NCBI GenBank assembly: GCA_963778165.1
Contig: CAVZTE010000004.1
Span: 434,001-498,000, forward strand
Direction of reading: 5' to 3'
DNA: 64,000 nt
Source of the DNA: Bog-756 sp963778165
GTDB taxonomy: Bacteria; Actinomycetota; Acidimicrobiia; Acidimicrobiales; RAAP-2
The notes under the pieces were generated by a model. It saw nothing but the letters and a program-made list of their open reading frames with translations. It ran no database searches and was not told the DNA's origin. Below are positions 49,590-58,262 of this stretch, one piece after another. The translations under genes and the position numbers were made by a program. Position 1 is the stretch's first letter. Every line of letters starts with the position of its first letter.

Positions 49590-50579
49590 TTGGCAGCTGT
49601 GGTGGTCCGCGCCCCGGTCGAGCCGGCAGAGATCGAGACCTTTCGGCGGGAGCTGACCGGCTACTGCTACCGGGTGCTCGGCTCGGGGTTCGAAGCGGAG
49701 GACGCGGTCCAAGAGACCCTGGTCCGGGCGTGGCGGAACGCCGAGCAGTTCGAGGGTAGGTCCAGCCTCAAGTCGTGGCTGTACCGCATCGCCACCAACG
49801 TCTGTATCGACATGAGCCGCCAGGTCCAGCGGCGGGCCCGTCCGGTGGACATGGGCCCGGCCTCCCCTCCTGAGGAGTCGTTCCTCGGGCCGCTCCTGAC
49901 CGAGGTGGCCTGGGTGACGCCGCTAGCCGACACCACAGCGGGAGCCGCCTCGTCGGATCCCGCCGAGATCGTCCAGTACCGCGAGTCGGTCCGCCTGGCC
50001 TTCGTAGCCGCTCTGCAACACCTGCCGGCCCGCCAACGGGTGACCCTCATCCTTTGTGAGGTCCTGCGCTGGCCCGCCGCCGACGTGGCCGAACTGCTCG
50101 ACACCACCGTGGCCGCGGTCAACAGCTCGCTGCAGCGGGCCCGGGCCACGCTTGCCGGTGTGGAGGGAGGGGCCCGACCGGAGCCGCTGGATGTGGACGA
50201 CCGGGTCCTGCTCGAGCAGTACGTGGAGGCCTTCGAGCGTTACGACATCGGACGACTGGTGACGCTGCTCCGTGAGGATGCCGTCCAGTCGATGCCGCCC
50301 TTCGCCATGTGGATCAGGGGCGCCGGGAACATCGGAAGGTGGATGGTCGAGCCGGGCCCGAGCATGTGCCGGGGTTCGGTCCTCCGGCCCACCTCGGCCA
50401 ACGGGTGCCCGGCGTTCGGCCAGTACAAACCGGACCCGGAGGGCGGGTACACCCCGTGGGCCATCCAGGTGCTGGAGATCTCCGGCGGGGTGATCGTGGG
50501 GATGAACTTCTTCCTCCACGTCCTCGACCCCAACCGCCTGTTCCCCTCCTTCGGCCTGCCCCTCCACCTCGACGGGTAG
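49590..50579 (+). CDS. ECF RNA polymerase sigma factor with C-terminal SnoaL-like domain
   Basis: The 329-residue protein has sigma region 2 (ELTGYCYRVLGSGFEAEDAV, SLKSWLYRIATNVCIDMSR) and region 4 (LPARQRVTLILCEVLRWPAA, NSSLQRARATL) and then a SnoaL/NTF2-like domain of about 120 residues (LEQYVEAFERYDIGRLVTLL). This SigG/SigJ-like plan is known from actinobacteria; the extra domain is thought to control the sigma factor instead of a separate anti-sigma, and indeed no anti-sigma gene is adjacent. The TTG start at 49590 is one of several possible, including GTG a few codons on. The DUF1801 gene follows closely. Confidence 0.9.
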   Translation: MAAVVVRAPVEPAEIETFRRELTGYCYRVLGSGFEAEDAVQETLVRAWRNAEQFEGRSSLKSWLYRIATNVCIDMSRQVQRRARPVDMGPASPPEESFLGPLLTEVAWVTPLADTTAGAASSDPAEIVQYRESVRLAFVAALQHLPARQRVTLILCEVLRWPAADVAELLDTTVAAVNSSLQRARATLAGVEGGARPEPLDVDDRVLLEQYVEAFERYDIGRLVTLLREDAVQSMPPFAMWIRGAGNIGRWMVEPGPSMCRGSVLRPTSANGCPAFGQYKPDPEGGYTPWAIQVLEISGGVIVGMNFFLHVLDPNRLFPSFGLPLHLDG

Positions 50580-50662
50580 TGGCGGCGGGACCGATGAGTC
50601 CGGTGCCGGTCCACCGTCCACATGATGTGCCCATCCCGTACCGCAAGGAGCTGACACCGACC

Positions 50663-51070
50663 ATGGACGACGCCCTGAGGGAGTACATCGAGGCCATTCC
50701 GACCGGGTACCGCCCGCTGTTCGACCGCATCGACCGGTTGATCCTCGCTACCTTTCCGGCCGCCACCGTGGGGATCTCCTACAAGATGCCCACCTACCGG
50801 GTGGGCCGGAACCGCCTCTTCGTGGGGGTGTGGAAGCACGGCGTCTCGATCTACGGCTGGGCCCAGGGAGCGGTCGACGACTTCGTAGCCGACCACCCCC
50901 ACCTGCGGACCAGCAAGGGCACCATCCAGATCGGCGCCGAGGACGATGCCCTGATCACCGACGACGAGCTGCGCTACCTGGTGCGGGCGGCCCTGGATCG
51001 CTCGAGTCCCGCTCAGCTGCTCGCTTCCCAGAAGAAGGAGAACTCCACACTGTCGGCTTCGTCGCGCTGA
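50663..51070 (+). CDS. DUF1801 (YdhG-like) protein
   Basis: The 135-residue protein has the DUF1801 fold pattern: REYIEAIPTGYRPLFDRIDR at the start, FPAATVGISYKMPTYRVG near residue 35 and LFVGVWKHGVSIYGW. Members include frataxin-like iron-chaperone suggestions but no firm function; genes of this kind are often next to SigG-type sigma factors. I took ATG 50663 because AAGGAG precedes it, at a rather long spacing; ATG 50594 is the alternative and would leave only 14 bp after the sigma stop. Its last 58 bp overlap the opposite-strand DUF4177-like gene. Confidence 0.8.
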   Translation: MDDALREYIEAIPTGYRPLFDRIDRLILATFPAATVGISYKMPTYRVGRNRLFVGVWKHGVSIYGWAQGAVDDFVADHPHLRTSKGTIQIGAEDDALITDDELRYLVRAALDRSSPAQLLASQKKENSTLSASSR

Positions 51071-51186
51071 CCGGTGGACACCAGACGCCATCCGGCTCCG
51101 GCGTACGCATCCAGGTGACCCTGGACCCGCTTTTCGAATTTGCGGTCACGAATGCCCACCGCCAAAGCACTGTAGGTGTAGCGCAC
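51013..51186 (-). CDS. Small DUF4177-like protein
   Basis: This 57-residue protein was found by reading the gap on the minus strand. It starts at GTG 51186 with an excellent AGGAGGT 5 bp upstream. The sequence VRYTYSALAVGIRDRKFEKR, then HLDAYAGAGWRLVSTGQ and a closing VEFSFFWE, matches the layout of DUF4177 (strand, helix, GxxGWxLV, strand). Function of DUF4177 is unknown. Its 3' end overlaps the DUF1801 gene by 58 bp, convergently. A divergent ABC operon begins 188 bp away. Confidence 0.72.
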   Translation of the reverse strand: MRYTYSALAVGIRDRKFEKRVQGHLDAYAGAGWRLVSTGQRDEADSVEFSFFWEASS

Positions 51187-51373
51187 CTCGTACCTCCTCG
51201 CTGTGTTCGAGCGCCCTCACCCTAAAGGGGATGACCGGGCGCCGAGGGTTGGCCGCCGGGTGAGGCGGACAGTCGACAGAGGGGTGCTACCCCCAGTAGC
51301 CGAAGGTGGTTGCCCCCATTCCTATTGCGGGCCACGTTCCTTACCGTTGACCTGTGACCACGGACCAGACCCC

Positions 51374-52351
51374 ATGAGCCTCACCATGACCACCGGACAG
51401 GAGGTCGGCCACGACCCCGGCAGCCAGTGGGCCGTCGAGGTCCGCGGCCTGACCAAGCGGTTCGGCGACAACATCGCGGTGAACGGCGTCGACCTCCAGG
51501 TGCCCCGGGGGTGCGCCTTCGGCTACCTCGGGCCGAACGGCGCCGGCAAGACCACCCTCATCCGGGTGCTGCTCGGACTGACCCGGGCCGACGGTGGCAG
51601 CATGCGCATCCTCGGGCATCCGGTACCCCACCACCGCGCCGCGGCCCTGGCCCGGGTGGGAGCCATCGTCGACGAGCCCCGGTTCCACGGGCACCTGACC
51701 GGCAGGCAGAACCTCCAGATCCTGGCGGCCGCCCGCGAGCCGGAGGCCAAGCGACGGATCGGGCCATCACTGGAGCGGGTGGGGATGCTGCAGCGGGCCG
51801 ACCACAAGGTCTCCAAGTACTCGATGGGCATGCGCCAGCGCCTGGGGGTGGCGGCCTGCCTGATCGGCGACCCCCAGCTGCTGATCCTGGACGAGCCCAT
51901 GAACGGGTTGGACCCCGCCGGCATGCAGGACATGCGCGACATGATCCTCTCCCTGGTGGCCGAGGGCCGCACCGTGGTGCTCTCCTCCCACCTGCTGGAC
52001 GAGGTGGAGAGAACCTGTGACGCCGTGGCCATCGTGGACCGCGGCAAGGTCATCCGCCAAGGGGCCATCGCCGACCTGCTGGCCGGTTCGTCCTTGGTGG
52101 TGGAGGTGGAGTGCTCCGACCCCGGCCGGGCCGGCGAGCTACTGCGGGGCACCACCCTGGGCGGGATCGTGACCATCGGGGCCGAGGGCCTGGGCATCAC
52201 CCTCCCGGCCGGGACCAGCCGCGATGTGATCGCCGAGGTCAACCGGGTCCTGGTGGGGGGCGCCATCTCCGTCTACCGGCTCCAGGAGATACAGACCTCC
52301 CTGGAGTCGTGGTTCTTACAGATCACCAGTCGATTGGGGGATTCGCAATGA
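51374..52351 (+). CDS. ABC transporter ATP-binding protein (BcrA/CcmA type)
   Basis: The 325-residue ATPase has Walker A GPNGAGKTT near residue 56, signature YSMGMRQRLG near residue 153, Walker B LLILDEPMNGLDP near residue 173 and the switch histidine in VVLSSHLLDEV. This is the one-domain type that energises ABC-2 exporters. I chose ATG 51374; the frame is open to 51203. The upstream 180 bp hold promoter sequence (TTGACC near 51348) and the divergent DUF4177-like start. ATGA overlap with the permease gene couples the pair. Confidence 0.91.
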   Translation: MSLTMTTGQEVGHDPGSQWAVEVRGLTKRFGDNIAVNGVDLQVPRGCAFGYLGPNGAGKTTLIRVLLGLTRADGGSMRILGHPVPHHRAAALARVGAIVDEPRFHGHLTGRQNLQILAAAREPEAKRRIGPSLERVGMLQRADHKVSKYSMGMRQRLGVAACLIGDPQLLILDEPMNGLDPAGMQDMRDMILSLVAEGRTVVLSSHLLDEVERTCDAVAIVDRGKVIRQGAIADLLAGSSLVVEVECSDPGRAGELLRGTTLGGIVTIGAEGLGITLPAGTSRDVIAEVNRVLVGGAISVYRLQEIQTSLESWFLQITSRLGDSQ

Positions 52352-53532
52352 CCGTTACCTCTGACGTGGTGGCGGCCACGGCCACGCCGGTCCCCACCGG
52401 TCGAGCCCCTGACCGCCGGGGCTCGTGGATCCCGACCGGTGGGATGATCACCACCCGGATCATGGAGCTGCGGAAGCGGAGGGGCCTCATGGTGGCTCTC
52501 GTCGCCGTGACCATCGGCATCCCCACGGTCTTTTTGGCCATCCGGCTGGTGCTCCACATCACCTCACCGAAGTCGTACGGCCCGGCCGGTGGCGATGACG
52601 TCTTCACCACCCTGGTGCCCGGGGTGCTCTATGTGTTCGGCTTCATCATGGCCGCCGCCCTGGGCTGCACGGCCGGATCGATCGACTTGAGCGAGGGGAT
52701 GTTCCGGCACCTGGTGGTGACCGGCCGGTCGCGGTTGGCCCTGTACCTGGCCCGCATCCCCGCCGGGCTGGCCATCGTGGTGCCGGTGGTGGCGGTGGGC
52801 TTCACCATCGTGTGCGCGGTGTGCGTCTTCGCCGCACCCACCCAGGTCGACTATCAGGGGGTCAACATTCCCCCCGGGCTCTCCCAGGCCGGCTTCGAGC
52901 ACTGGGCCCTCGACCACCCCGACCAGGTCTGCCAGATGCCGTACCAGGGCAAGGGCAAGGTGAGCGTGGCCGTCAACGACTTCTTCAACCAATGTGGCCC
53001 GGGGCCCGGCGGGTCGGCACTCCAGAAGGGGCCGTCGGGGACCGCCCCGGCGGCCGTGGCGCCGTCCGTGCTCCGATCGGGCCAGCTCCAGATTGCCGCC
53101 GAGGACTATCCGGATTACTCGAGGATCTTTCTGTCCCCCTCCGTCGGGCTGATGGTCCGCACCGGCCTGTGGATCGAGCTGGAGGTGGCCATCGGCTTCC
53201 TCGTCGGTCTGGGCCTGGGGTCGCTGATCGGACAGCGGACCGTGGCGGTGATCCTGATGATCGTGCTGGAGATCGTCCTCACCCCGCTGCTGGCGACAGC
53301 CAACATCCCCCACCTGATCAACCTCCAGCGCTCGGTGGTGGGGGTGGCCATGGCCCATCTGGAGCCGTCCAGCCTGGGCTTCGTCTTCGGAGCCGGCGGG
53401 GGTCCGGGCGGAGGTCAGGGCCAGGCCAACCTGGTCCCGGAGACGACCACGGCGGCGGTCTGTGTGGTGGTGGCCTGGCTGGTCGGTTGGACCGTCCTCG
53501 GGGCCTGGCGCATGGTCAGGCGGGATGCCTGA
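52348..53532 (+). CDS. ABC transporter permease (ABC-2-like)
   Basis: The 394-residue membrane protein has about six hydrophobic helices. A first helix lies near residue 48-68, a group of three near residues 92-175, then a large hydrophilic loop of about 100 residues with cysteines (VCQMPYQGKG, NQCGPGPGG) that probably faces outside, then helices near residues 280, 305 and 375. It pairs with the ATPase at 51374 to form an exporter of unknown substrate. The ATG overlaps the ATPase stop. It converges on the GGDEF gene with 4 bp between stops. Confidence 0.87.
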   Translation: MTVTSDVVAATATPVPTGRAPDRRGSWIPTGGMITTRIMELRKRRGLMVALVAVTIGIPTVFLAIRLVLHITSPKSYGPAGGDDVFTTLVPGVLYVFGFIMAAALGCTAGSIDLSEGMFRHLVVTGRSRLALYLARIPAGLAIVVPVVAVGFTIVCAVCVFAAPTQVDYQGVNIPPGLSQAGFEHWALDHPDQVCQMPYQGKGKVSVAVNDFFNQCGPGPGGSALQKGPSGTAPAAVAPSVLRSGQLQIAAEDYPDYSRIFLSPSVGLMVRTGLWIELEVAIGFLVGLGLGSLIGQRTVAVILMIVLEIVLTPLLATANIPHLINLQRSVVGVAMAHLEPSSLGFVFGAGGGPGGGQGQANLVPETTTAAVCVVVAWLVGWTVLGAWRMVRRDA

Positions 53533-53536
53533 TCGA

Positions 53537-55240
53537 TCAGGAGAGCTGCTCGGCCAGCATGTCCGGGGCGAAGCTGACGAGGCCGTCCCCGCCCTGGGCT
53601 TTGACCCGGTACATGGCCACATCGGCCCGGTTGAGCAGCTGGTCGGCGGACAGGTCCCCCTCGTCGAAGGCGATGCCGATGCTGACGGTCGTCGACAGGT
53701 CCCCCAACGTCGGTCCGAGCGGTTCGCTGACCACCTGCAGGATCCGCTCGGCCAGGTTCAGCGCCTGGCGGTGATCGACCAGGTCCTCGACCACGATGCC
53801 GAACTCGTCGCCCCCGATCCGTGCCGCGGTGTCCCCGGTCCGGAGGCATCCGTTGAGCCGGTGGGCCGTGGCCTTGAGTAGGGCATCCCCGGCCGAGTGG
53901 CCCAGACGGTCGTTGACCGACTTGAAGCGGTCCATATCCACGAAGAACACCGCCATGCCCCGGAGCCGGCGGTCGCTGCGGGCGATGGCCTGCTCCAGAC
54001 GGTCGAGGAAGAGCGACCGATTGGCCAGTCCGGTCAGGGGGTCGTGGAAGGCCTGGAAGGACAGGCGCTCCTCCAGGCGCTTCCGGTCGGTCACATCCCG
54101 GAAGCTCCACACCCGCCCCACCACCTCGTCACTGACGGTCTGCAGCCGCGAGCGGGCTTCGAACACCCGGCCGTCGGTGAACTCGATCACATCGTCGCTT
54201 CCGGCCACCCGGTTGTCGGTCAAGGCCTTGAGCCGCTCCACGAAGGCCTCCGGATTGACCAGCTGGCGGCGGACGAAGCCGATGGCCGCGCCCACATCGA
54301 CCTGGTGCAGCACCGAGGCCGGAACCCGCCACATCTCGACGAACTGGTGATTGAAGTTCGAGAACCTCCCCTTGGTGTCGATCACCACCACCCCTTCGGC
54401 CGTGGCGTCCAGGGTGGCCTTGATCAGGGACAGGGCGTTCCGTTGCGAGGACTCGGCCTGCACCAGCTTGGTCACATCGTGAGCCGACACGATGAAGCCG
54501 CCGATGGTGGGATCGTCGATCAGATTGACCACGGCCAACTCGAAGGGGACGGTCTCGTTGCAGCCTCTCCGGAGGAGGCGCACGATGACCCGGGCCGGGT
54601 CGACCGCGGTCGCCCCCGACCGGGCCTGCTCGAAGGTCGAGGCCAGGGCGGGCCGGTCGTCGACGGCCACGATGGCGGCCAGGGCCCGCCCCTCCACGGC
54701 TTCGGGGTCGTAGCCCAGCCGGCGGGTCAGCGCACTCGAGGCTGATTCGACCAGTTCGTCCGGGGAGACCAGCAGGGTGATGCCGGGAGAGTTCTGCAGG
54801 ACCGTCCGGAACTGTGCTTCCTTGTCGTGCACCACCTCGAAGCGACGACGGTCGGTGAGGTCCCGCAGGATCAGCACCACGGCCCCCGGGCCGACCCAAC
54901 CGATCGGCGACCCGACCAGTTCCATCAGTCGCCATCCGGTGGGGGTGCGCAGTCGAACCTCGATGGGCACCCCGACCGTCTTGGTCTGGATGCTCTCCAG
55001 GGATCGCAGCACCAACTCCAGGTCTTCGGGGTGGACCAGGTCCAGGCCCGGCATCCCCCGGTTGGCTTCCACGGTCAGACCGAAGGCCGCCTCGGCGGCC
55101 GCATTCCCCCAGCGCACGGTGCCGTCCCCCTCGATCACGATGACCGCATCGGGGAGGTCGGCCAGCAGCCTGGCCGGGTCCGGCGGGTCCGCCGCCGATC
55201 GATCAGGTCGATCCTGGGTCGACACTGCCGCACACTCCAT
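53537..55240 (-). CDS. Diguanylate cyclase with three PAS domains
   Basis: The 567-residue protein has three PAS regions (about 25-135, 140-260 and 265-390; for example LADLPDAVIVIEGDGTVRWG and TLDATAEGVVVIDTKGRF) and a C-terminal GGDEF domain. The active-site motif RIGGDEFGIV is intact near residue 484, and an RTGD inhibitory (I-site) motif lies five residues before GGDEF, so c-di-GMP feedback inhibition is likely. No membrane helices are seen, so it senses an intracellular signal. It would make the messenger that the EAL protein at 17731 breaks down. Confidence 0.93.
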   Translation of the reverse strand: MECAAVSTQDRPDRSAADPPDPARLLADLPDAVIVIEGDGTVRWGNAAAEAAFGLTVEANRGMPGLDLVHPEDLELVLRSLESIQTKTVGVPIEVRLRTPTGWRLMELVGSPIGWVGPGAVVLILRDLTDRRRFEVVHDKEAQFRTVLQNSPGITLLVSPDELVESASSALTRRLGYDPEAVEGRALAAIVAVDDRPALASTFEQARSGATAVDPARVIVRLLRRGCNETVPFELAVVNLIDDPTIGGFIVSAHDVTKLVQAESSQRNALSLIKATLDATAEGVVVIDTKGRFSNFNHQFVEMWRVPASVLHQVDVGAAIGFVRRQLVNPEAFVERLKALTDNRVAGSDDVIEFTDGRVFEARSRLQTVSDEVVGRVWSFRDVTDRKRLEERLSFQAFHDPLTGLANRSLFLDRLEQAIARSDRRLRGMAVFFVDMDRFKSVNDRLGHSAGDALLKATAHRLNGCLRTGDTAARIGGDEFGIVVEDLVDHRQALNLAERILQVVSEPLGPTLGDLSTTVSIGIAFDEGDLSADQLLNRADVAMYRVKAQGGDGLVSFAPDMLAEQLS

Positions 55241-55397
55241 GGAGACGTATCGACCTGGTGCCGGAGCACCTTAAGGGTCAGCCCTCGACTTACCCGGTGT
55301 CCACCCACCCCGCCGGGACGATCGGACCGTTGAGCTGGGCGTTTGGCCCGGCGTTCCCGTTGGCCGGCCCTGGTCGGCCGGCCCACCATGACCCTCT

Positions 55398-55438
55398 GTT
55401 GCAACTGAAGGTTGCAATAAGTGGTACCAGGTTGTAAC
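55398..55438. repeat. Three GTTGCAAC-like octamers upstream of the SRPBCC gene
   Basis: The palindrome GTTGCAAC at 55398-55405 is followed by GTTGCAAT at 55411-55418 and GTTGTAAC at 55431-55438. They lie 58-98 bp before the SRPBCC start and 158-198 bp before the GGDEF start, in a 255-bp non-coding region. They may be sites for one dimeric regulator. Confidence 0.45.
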
Positions 55439-55495
55439 AGCTGGCAACGGGGGTCCACAGGACCACGGTCGGTGGGGTGGCCTACGCTTCGGCCC

Positions 55496-55984
55496 ATGGA
55501 TGTATCCGGGTACCGCTACTCCGAGAGCGTGGTCATCAAACGGCCGGCCGCCGAGCTGTTCGCCATCGTCAGCGACGTGAGCCGGATGGGCCGCCTGAGC
55601 CCGGTGTGCCAGGCCGGCACCTGGGACGACCCCTCCCAGGCCGGCCAGGTCGGGGCGTGGTTCACCGGCCACAACGCCGTGGGCGAGGTCCGGTGGGACA
55701 CCCGCTGCCAGGTGGTGGCCTCCCGGCCGGGGGAAGAGTTCACCTTCATCAACTTCGGGCCGGACGGTGAGGTGGAGCTGGTGCAGTGGGGCTTCACCCT
55801 GGACGAGGGGCCCGACGGCACCACGGTGACCGAGTCGTGGCAGGTGCTCCCGGCCTACCCGGAGTTCGTCCGGGGTGGCGACGAGAGCCTCGACGTCAAG
55901 GCGCGCATCGACGGCATGGAGGTGATGGCCAAAGAGGGCATCGCCACCACCCTGGCCCAGCTCGGCCGGATTGCCGGGACCTGA
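55496..55984 (+). CDS. SRPBCC (START-like) family protein
   Basis: The 162-residue protein has the helix-grip fold: YSESVVIKRPAAELFAIVSDVSRMGRLSP at the start (read in parts), GAWFTGHNAVGEVRWDTRCQV and a C-terminal long helix GMEVMAKEGIATTLAQLGRI. Proteins of this type bind hydrophobic ligands in a cavity; the ligand is unknown. The ATG 55496 is preceded by the octamer repeats. The open frame from 55421 would overlap them. It converges on the SDR gene with 30 bp between stops. Confidence 0.85.
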   Translation: MDVSGYRYSESVVIKRPAAELFAIVSDVSRMGRLSPVCQAGTWDDPSQAGQVGAWFTGHNAVGEVRWDTRCQVVASRPGEEFTFINFGPDGEVELVQWGFTLDEGPDGTTVTESWQVLPAYPEFVRGGDESLDVKARIDGMEVMAKEGIATTLAQLGRIAGT

Positions 55985-56014
55985 GTCCCCTGGTGACGGC
56001 CTGACCGGACCCGT

Positions 56015-56713
56015 TCAGGGCAGCCCGGGATAGAGGGCCGCAACCCCACCGGACAGGCCGGCCAGAACCTGACGGCTGGTGTCGTCGGCCACGATCTCGT
56101 ACGACCCGGCCTCCAGGCCGTCGAGGGCCAGGGCGGCGATGGCGGCGGGGTCGGCCTTGGGGGCGGTCACCGATGCGGCCATGTCAGTGTCCATGAAGCC
56201 GACATGCAATCCGGCCACCCGGATGTTGCGGGGGGCCAGCTCCACCCGCAAGGTGTTGGTCAGCGACCACTCGGCGGACTTGGCCGCGCAGTAGGCGCCG
56301 ATGGCCGGAAGGCTGAACCAGGACAGGGCCGACAGGATGTTGAGGATGGACCCTCCCCCGTTCCCGGCGATCGTCGGGGCGAAGGCCCGCACCGCCGACA
56401 GCGTGCCGAAGAAGTGGGTGTCCATCTCCAGGCGGATGCGGTCGGGGTCGCCGTCGAGCAGGCCGGCCCCGGTGGAGGAGCCGGCGTTGTTGATCAGCAG
56501 GGTCACGTCACCGGCCGCCTCGGCCGCGGCGGCCACCGAGGCCGGATCGGTGACGTCGATCCGGACGCCCTTGACCCCCGGCAGGTCGATGGTGTCGGGG
56601 TTGCGGGCCCCGGCGTACACCGTGGCCCCCCGGGCCAGGAGCTCTCCGGCCAGGTGGCGGCCCAGCCCCCGGTTGGCCCCGGTGACGAAGGCGGTGGATC
56701 CGTTGATGTTCAT
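56015..56713 (-). CDS. SDR family oxidoreductase
   Basis: The 232-residue protein has the cofactor motif VTGANRGLGRHLA near residue 10, LINNAGSST near residue 75 and the active site SALSWFSLPAIGAYCAAKSAEW with Ser and Tyr-x-x-x-Lys. It is of the short, YdfG-like class that reduces ketones or hydroxy-acids. ATG 56713 is preceded by GGGGAG. The huge overlapping open frame to 58123 is a shadow of the MFS gene. It lies 62 bp downstream of the MFS exporter in the same operon direction. Confidence 0.9.
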   Translation of the reverse strand: MNINGSTAFVTGANRGLGRHLAGELLARGATVYAGARNPDTIDLPGVKGVRIDVTDPASVAAAAEAAGDVTLLINNAGSSTGAGLLDGDPDRIRLEMDTHFFGTLSAVRAFAPTIAGNGGGSILNILSALSWFSLPAIGAYCAAKSAEWSLTNTLRVELAPRNIRVAGLHVGFMDTDMAASVTAPKADPAAIAALALDGLEAGSYEIVADDTSRQVLAGLSGGVAALYPGLP

Positions 56714-56775
56714 GGTGCTCCCCTTTGCGGGCTCTGTGGTCGGTGGAGGGACGAATGGGATCCGGCGGCGGGCCC

Positions 56776-58209
56776 TCAGGCCGGAGCGACGGAGGGGGTC
56801 CGGCGGAGCAGGGTCAGAGCGGGGATGACCGCGGCGAAGGAGATGGCCGCGGTGACCCACCAACCGGTGCGGAACACCTGGAGGGCATCGCCGCCGTAGT
56901 GGTTGGCCCCGGTGCCCAGGATGGCCACCAGCACCGCCACGCCCAGGGCCAGCCCGGTCTGCCTCATCATGTTGACCACGGCGGTGCCGGTGGCGAAGGA
57001 CGGAGGCGGCAGGGACGACGAGGCCGTCGACATCATGGTCGGAAGGGTCAGGCCCACCCCCACCCCGGTCAGGATCATCCCGCCCAGCAGGCCCGAGACG
57101 TAGTTGGGTTGGCTCTCCGCGGCCAGCGCCCACCAGGCCACGCCCACCCCGAAGGCCACCGAGCCGAGGGCTATGACCACCGCCGGTCCGTAGCGGGCGA
57201 TGAGGCGGCCGGCCACCAGAAAGGCCATGACCGGGACCACCAGGGGACCGGGGGCGATGGCCAGTCCGGACTTGAGGGCCGACCAGCCCCACACCCCCTG
57301 CTCCCAGAGGACGATCGACAGCAGCATCCCGCCGAAGGCCGCCGAGAAGAAGACGGCCACGACGGAGGCCCCGGTGAACGGACGCGACCGGAAGAGCGAC
57401 GGGTCGATGAGCGGGTTGCGGGCCTGGAGGCAGTGGGCGGCGAACAGCCCGATCAGGACCACCGAGCCCACCAGGGCGGCCACGATGCCGGCCGAGGTCC
57501 AGCCCCAGTCGCTCCCCTTGACCAGCCCGAAGGTCAGCAACGCCACCCCGGCGGTGACCAGCACCACGCCCAGGGGGTCGGGTCGCTCGGTGGGATGGCC
57601 CGGCACCCTCGGGAGCCGGCGCCAGCCCACGATGAGGGCCGCCACCCCGACCGGCACATTGACCAGGAACACCCACCGCCAACTGGCCGCCACCAGCAGG
57701 CCGCCGATGACCGGGCCCAGGGCCGCCGACACGCCCCCCACCGCGGTCCAGGAGCGCACGGCGCCGGCCCGGTGCTCGGGATCGTTGGTGGCCAACACCA
57801 GTCCCAGTGAGGTCGGGGTGAGCAGGGCGGCCCCGGCCGCCTGGACCAATCGGAAGGCCACCAGCATCCCCACACTGGTGGAGGCGGCACAGGCGGCCGA
57901 GGCCAGGGTGAAGATGGCCACCCCCAGCAGGAACCCCCGGTCGCGCCGGTAGCGGTCGGCCAACCGGCCGAAGAACACCAGCAGCGAGGCGTAGACGATG
58001 GCGTAGCCGTTGAGCACCCAGGACAGCTCGCTGAGGTTGGGCGCTTTGAGGTCCCGGGCGATCTGGGGCAGGGCCACGTTCACGATGAACAGGTCGAGGC
58101 TGGCCAGCACCACCCCGGCGCACACGATGACCAACACCTGTCGGGACGAGGCCCCGGTCCCGCCCGGGGGCGGTGCGCTCGGGCCTTCCAGTCGAGTCCG
58201 TTCCAACAT
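56776..58209 (-). CDS. MFS exporter, DHA2 (EmrB/QacA) family
   Basis: The 477-residue protein has about 14 hydrophobic helices and the DHA2 motifs LASLDLFIVNVALPQIARDL in helix 1, FFGRLADRYRRDRGFLLG in loop A, GGVSAALGPVIGGLL (motif C) and TGTAVVNMMRQTGLALG. It exports a small molecule by proton antiport. ATG 58209 is followed by MLERTRLEG; the frame runs to 58245 into the operator. An SDR gene follows. A 38-bp palindrome covers the gap to the divergent thioesterase gene, so both are probably controlled by one regulator that is not encoded beside them. Confidence 0.92.
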   Translation of the reverse strand: MLERTRLEGPSAPPPGGTGASSRQVLVIVCAGVVLASLDLFIVNVALPQIARDLKAPNLSELSWVLNGYAIVYASLLVFFGRLADRYRRDRGFLLGVAIFTLASAACAASTSVGMLVAFRLVQAAGAALLTPTSLGLVLATNDPEHRAGAVRSWTAVGGVSAALGPVIGGLLVAASWRWVFLVNVPVGVAALIVGWRRLPRVPGHPTERPDPLGVVLVTAGVALLTFGLVKGSDWGWTSAGIVAALVGSVVLIGLFAAHCLQARNPLIDPSLFRSRPFTGASVVAVFFSAAFGGMLLSIVLWEQGVWGWSALKSGLAIAPGPLVVPVMAFLVAGRLIARYGPAVVIALGSVAFGVGVAWWALAAESQPNYVSGLLGGMILTGVGVGLTLPTMMSTASSSLPPPSFATGTAVVNMMRQTGLALGVAVLVAILGTGANHYGGDALQVFRTGWWVTAAISFAAVIPALTLLRRTPSVAPA

Positions 58210-58217
58210 GATACTTA

Positions 58218-58255
58218 CCCTAGACAGTTGCGTTCCATAATGCAACTCACTAGGG
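58218..58255. promoter_or_regulatory. 38-bp interrupted palindrome between the MFS and thioesterase genes
   Basis: The arms CCCTAGACAGTTGC (58218-58231) and GCAACTCACTAGGG (58242-58255) match at 12 of 14 positions as reverse complements around a 10-bp AT-rich centre. It fills almost all the space between the divergent starts at 58209 and 58263, so a bound regulator would block both. Confidence 0.7.
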
Positions 58256-58262
58256 TGACGGC

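Noticed and set aside
56714..58123. 702-codon frame joining the SDR to upstream sequence
   Set aside because: The upstream part is a shadow of the MFS exporter in a shifted frame.
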